Shown here: positions 5,670 to 6,128 of the stretch, in pieces | How positions within the stretch are numbered: the stretch's first letter is position 1 | Layout: the number at the start of each line of letters is the position of its first letter | Origin: Pseudomonadota bacterium | GTDB lineage: Bacteria; Pseudomonadota; Gammaproteobacteria; UBA11654 | DNA: 6,128 nucleotides | Direction: 5' to 3' | Assembly (NCBI GenBank): GCA_029979325.1 | Contig: JAPOHS010000056.1 | Span: forward strand, 1-6,128 | Program-made: the position numbers and the translations under genes | Notes under the pieces: model-generated | What the model was told of the DNA's origin: nothing | The model's input: the letters and a program-made list of their open reading frames with translations, nothing else | Databases searched by the model: none

Positions 5670-6128
5670 ATGAAGCAAGAAACCAATGAAATTAAAAATG
5701 TTTGCGTTTTCGCTGGGTCAAGCCCAGGAAAAAGAAGCATCTATTCAGAAACTGCGAGAGAACTTGCTCATAAGTTGACTAAGAACAATTTTGGAATTGT
5801 TTATGGTGGCGGCAGCAATGGCTTAATGGGCATCCTTGGCGACAGCGCCATCAATGCCGGTGGTTATATAACTGGGATCATTACTGAACAACTCGATGAG
5901 ATTGAAGTCGGGCATCAAGGCTTAAATGAATTAATCATTGTAAAAAATATGCATGAGAGAAAAAAAATGATGGCAGATAAATCTCAAGCCGTTGTATGCC
6001 TACCAGGTGGTGTCGGGACTTGGGAAGAATTTTTTGAATCATTGACTTGGAACCAACTTGGGCTACAAACAAAACCGATCATTTTGCTCAATATTGAGGA
6101 TTATTACTCAAAACTTAGTGTATTCATT
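5670..6128 (+). CDS. LOG-family phosphoribohydrolase (cytokinin-activating type), 3' end cut off
   Basis: The frame is open from ATG 5670 to the window edge (153 codons, no stop). It encodes a LOG/TIGR00730 Rossmann-fold protein. Such enzymes cleave nucleoside 5'-monophosphates (AMP, or N6-modified AMP in cytokinin synthesis) into base and ribose 5-phosphate in the cytosol. Visible features are VCVFAGSSPG (11-20) at the first strand, where many homologues have Cys rather than A15; YGGGSNGLMG (45-54); MHERKKMM (94-101), with the catalytic Arg at 97; PGGVGTWEE (112-120), the nucleotide-binding signature with the catalytic Glu; and TWNQLG (126-131) followed by KPIILLN. The usual length is about 180-195 residues, so roughly 30-40 C-terminal residues are missing. 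The start lies 2 bp after the carrier's TAA with no Shine-Dalgarno, which suggests translation coupled to the carrier. Fold and chemistry are well supported; true cytokinin production in this organism is not implied. Confidence 0.93.
   Translation, partial: MKQETNEIKNVCVFAGSSPGKRSIYSETARELAHKLTKNNFGIVYGGGSNGLMGILGDSAINAGGYITGIITEQLDEIEVGHQGLNELIIVKNMHERKKMMADKSQAVVCLPGGVGTWEEFFESLTWNQLGLQTKPIILLNIEDYYSKLSVFI

Noticed and set aside
1..6128. Mobile element, phage, CRISPR or defence system
   Set aside because: No transposase, integrase, terminal inverted repeats, target duplication, spacer array or defence-type domain is visible; all genes are ordinary metabolic, transport or regulatory families.

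Overview
The window looks like chromosomal DNA of an A+T-rich Gram-negative bacterium, most likely a marine gammaproteobacterium of the SAR86/OM60/SAR92 type. The reasons are a large TonB-dependent outer-membrane receptor, a sodium-type DASS (SLC13) carrier, a LysR regulator and tightly packed genes. The taxonomic call is an inference from gene content and composition; there is no rRNA or marker gene here to fix it.

Layout. At the left edge, on the minus strand, is the 5' end of a gene encoding an exported protein; only its signal peptide is inside the window. It is separated by a strong intrinsic terminator (117-148) from a complete 1010-residue TonB-dependent receptor, also on the minus strand (3195 down to 163). 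A 143-bp A+T-rich divergent intergenic region (3196-3338) carries the receptor's ribosome binding site, candidate back-to-back promoters and short direct and inverted repeats. On the plus strand follow a LysR-type regulator (3339-4190), a DASS-family secondary transporter (4225-5667) and a LOG-family phosphoribohydrolase (5670 to the right edge, truncated by the window). The gaps between these three are 34 and 2 bp, with no terminator visible, so they probably form one operon.

How the parts may work together. The arrangement suggests a small uptake locus. The receptor would move a substrate across the outer membrane, the DASS carrier would take an anionic (probably carboxylated) compound across the inner membrane with sodium, and the LysR protein, encoded between them and reading the shared intergenic region, would control both. 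The substrate cannot be read from the sequence. The carrier departs from the canonical SNT/SNT substrate motifs (MNT and SNL instead), so the usual C4-dicarboxylate label should be treated with caution. The LOG enzyme is translationally tied to the carrier by position but has no evident role in uptake; it may be a nucleotide-salvage passenger.

No mobile element, CRISPR array, tRNA, rRNA or convincing riboswitch was seen, and there is no gene-free stretch longer than 300 bp. Nothing here is clearly a new system. The points most worth checking are the proposed receptor-regulator-carrier unit, the unusual carrier motifs, the apparently leaderless regulator transcript and the repeat-bearing divergent promoter.
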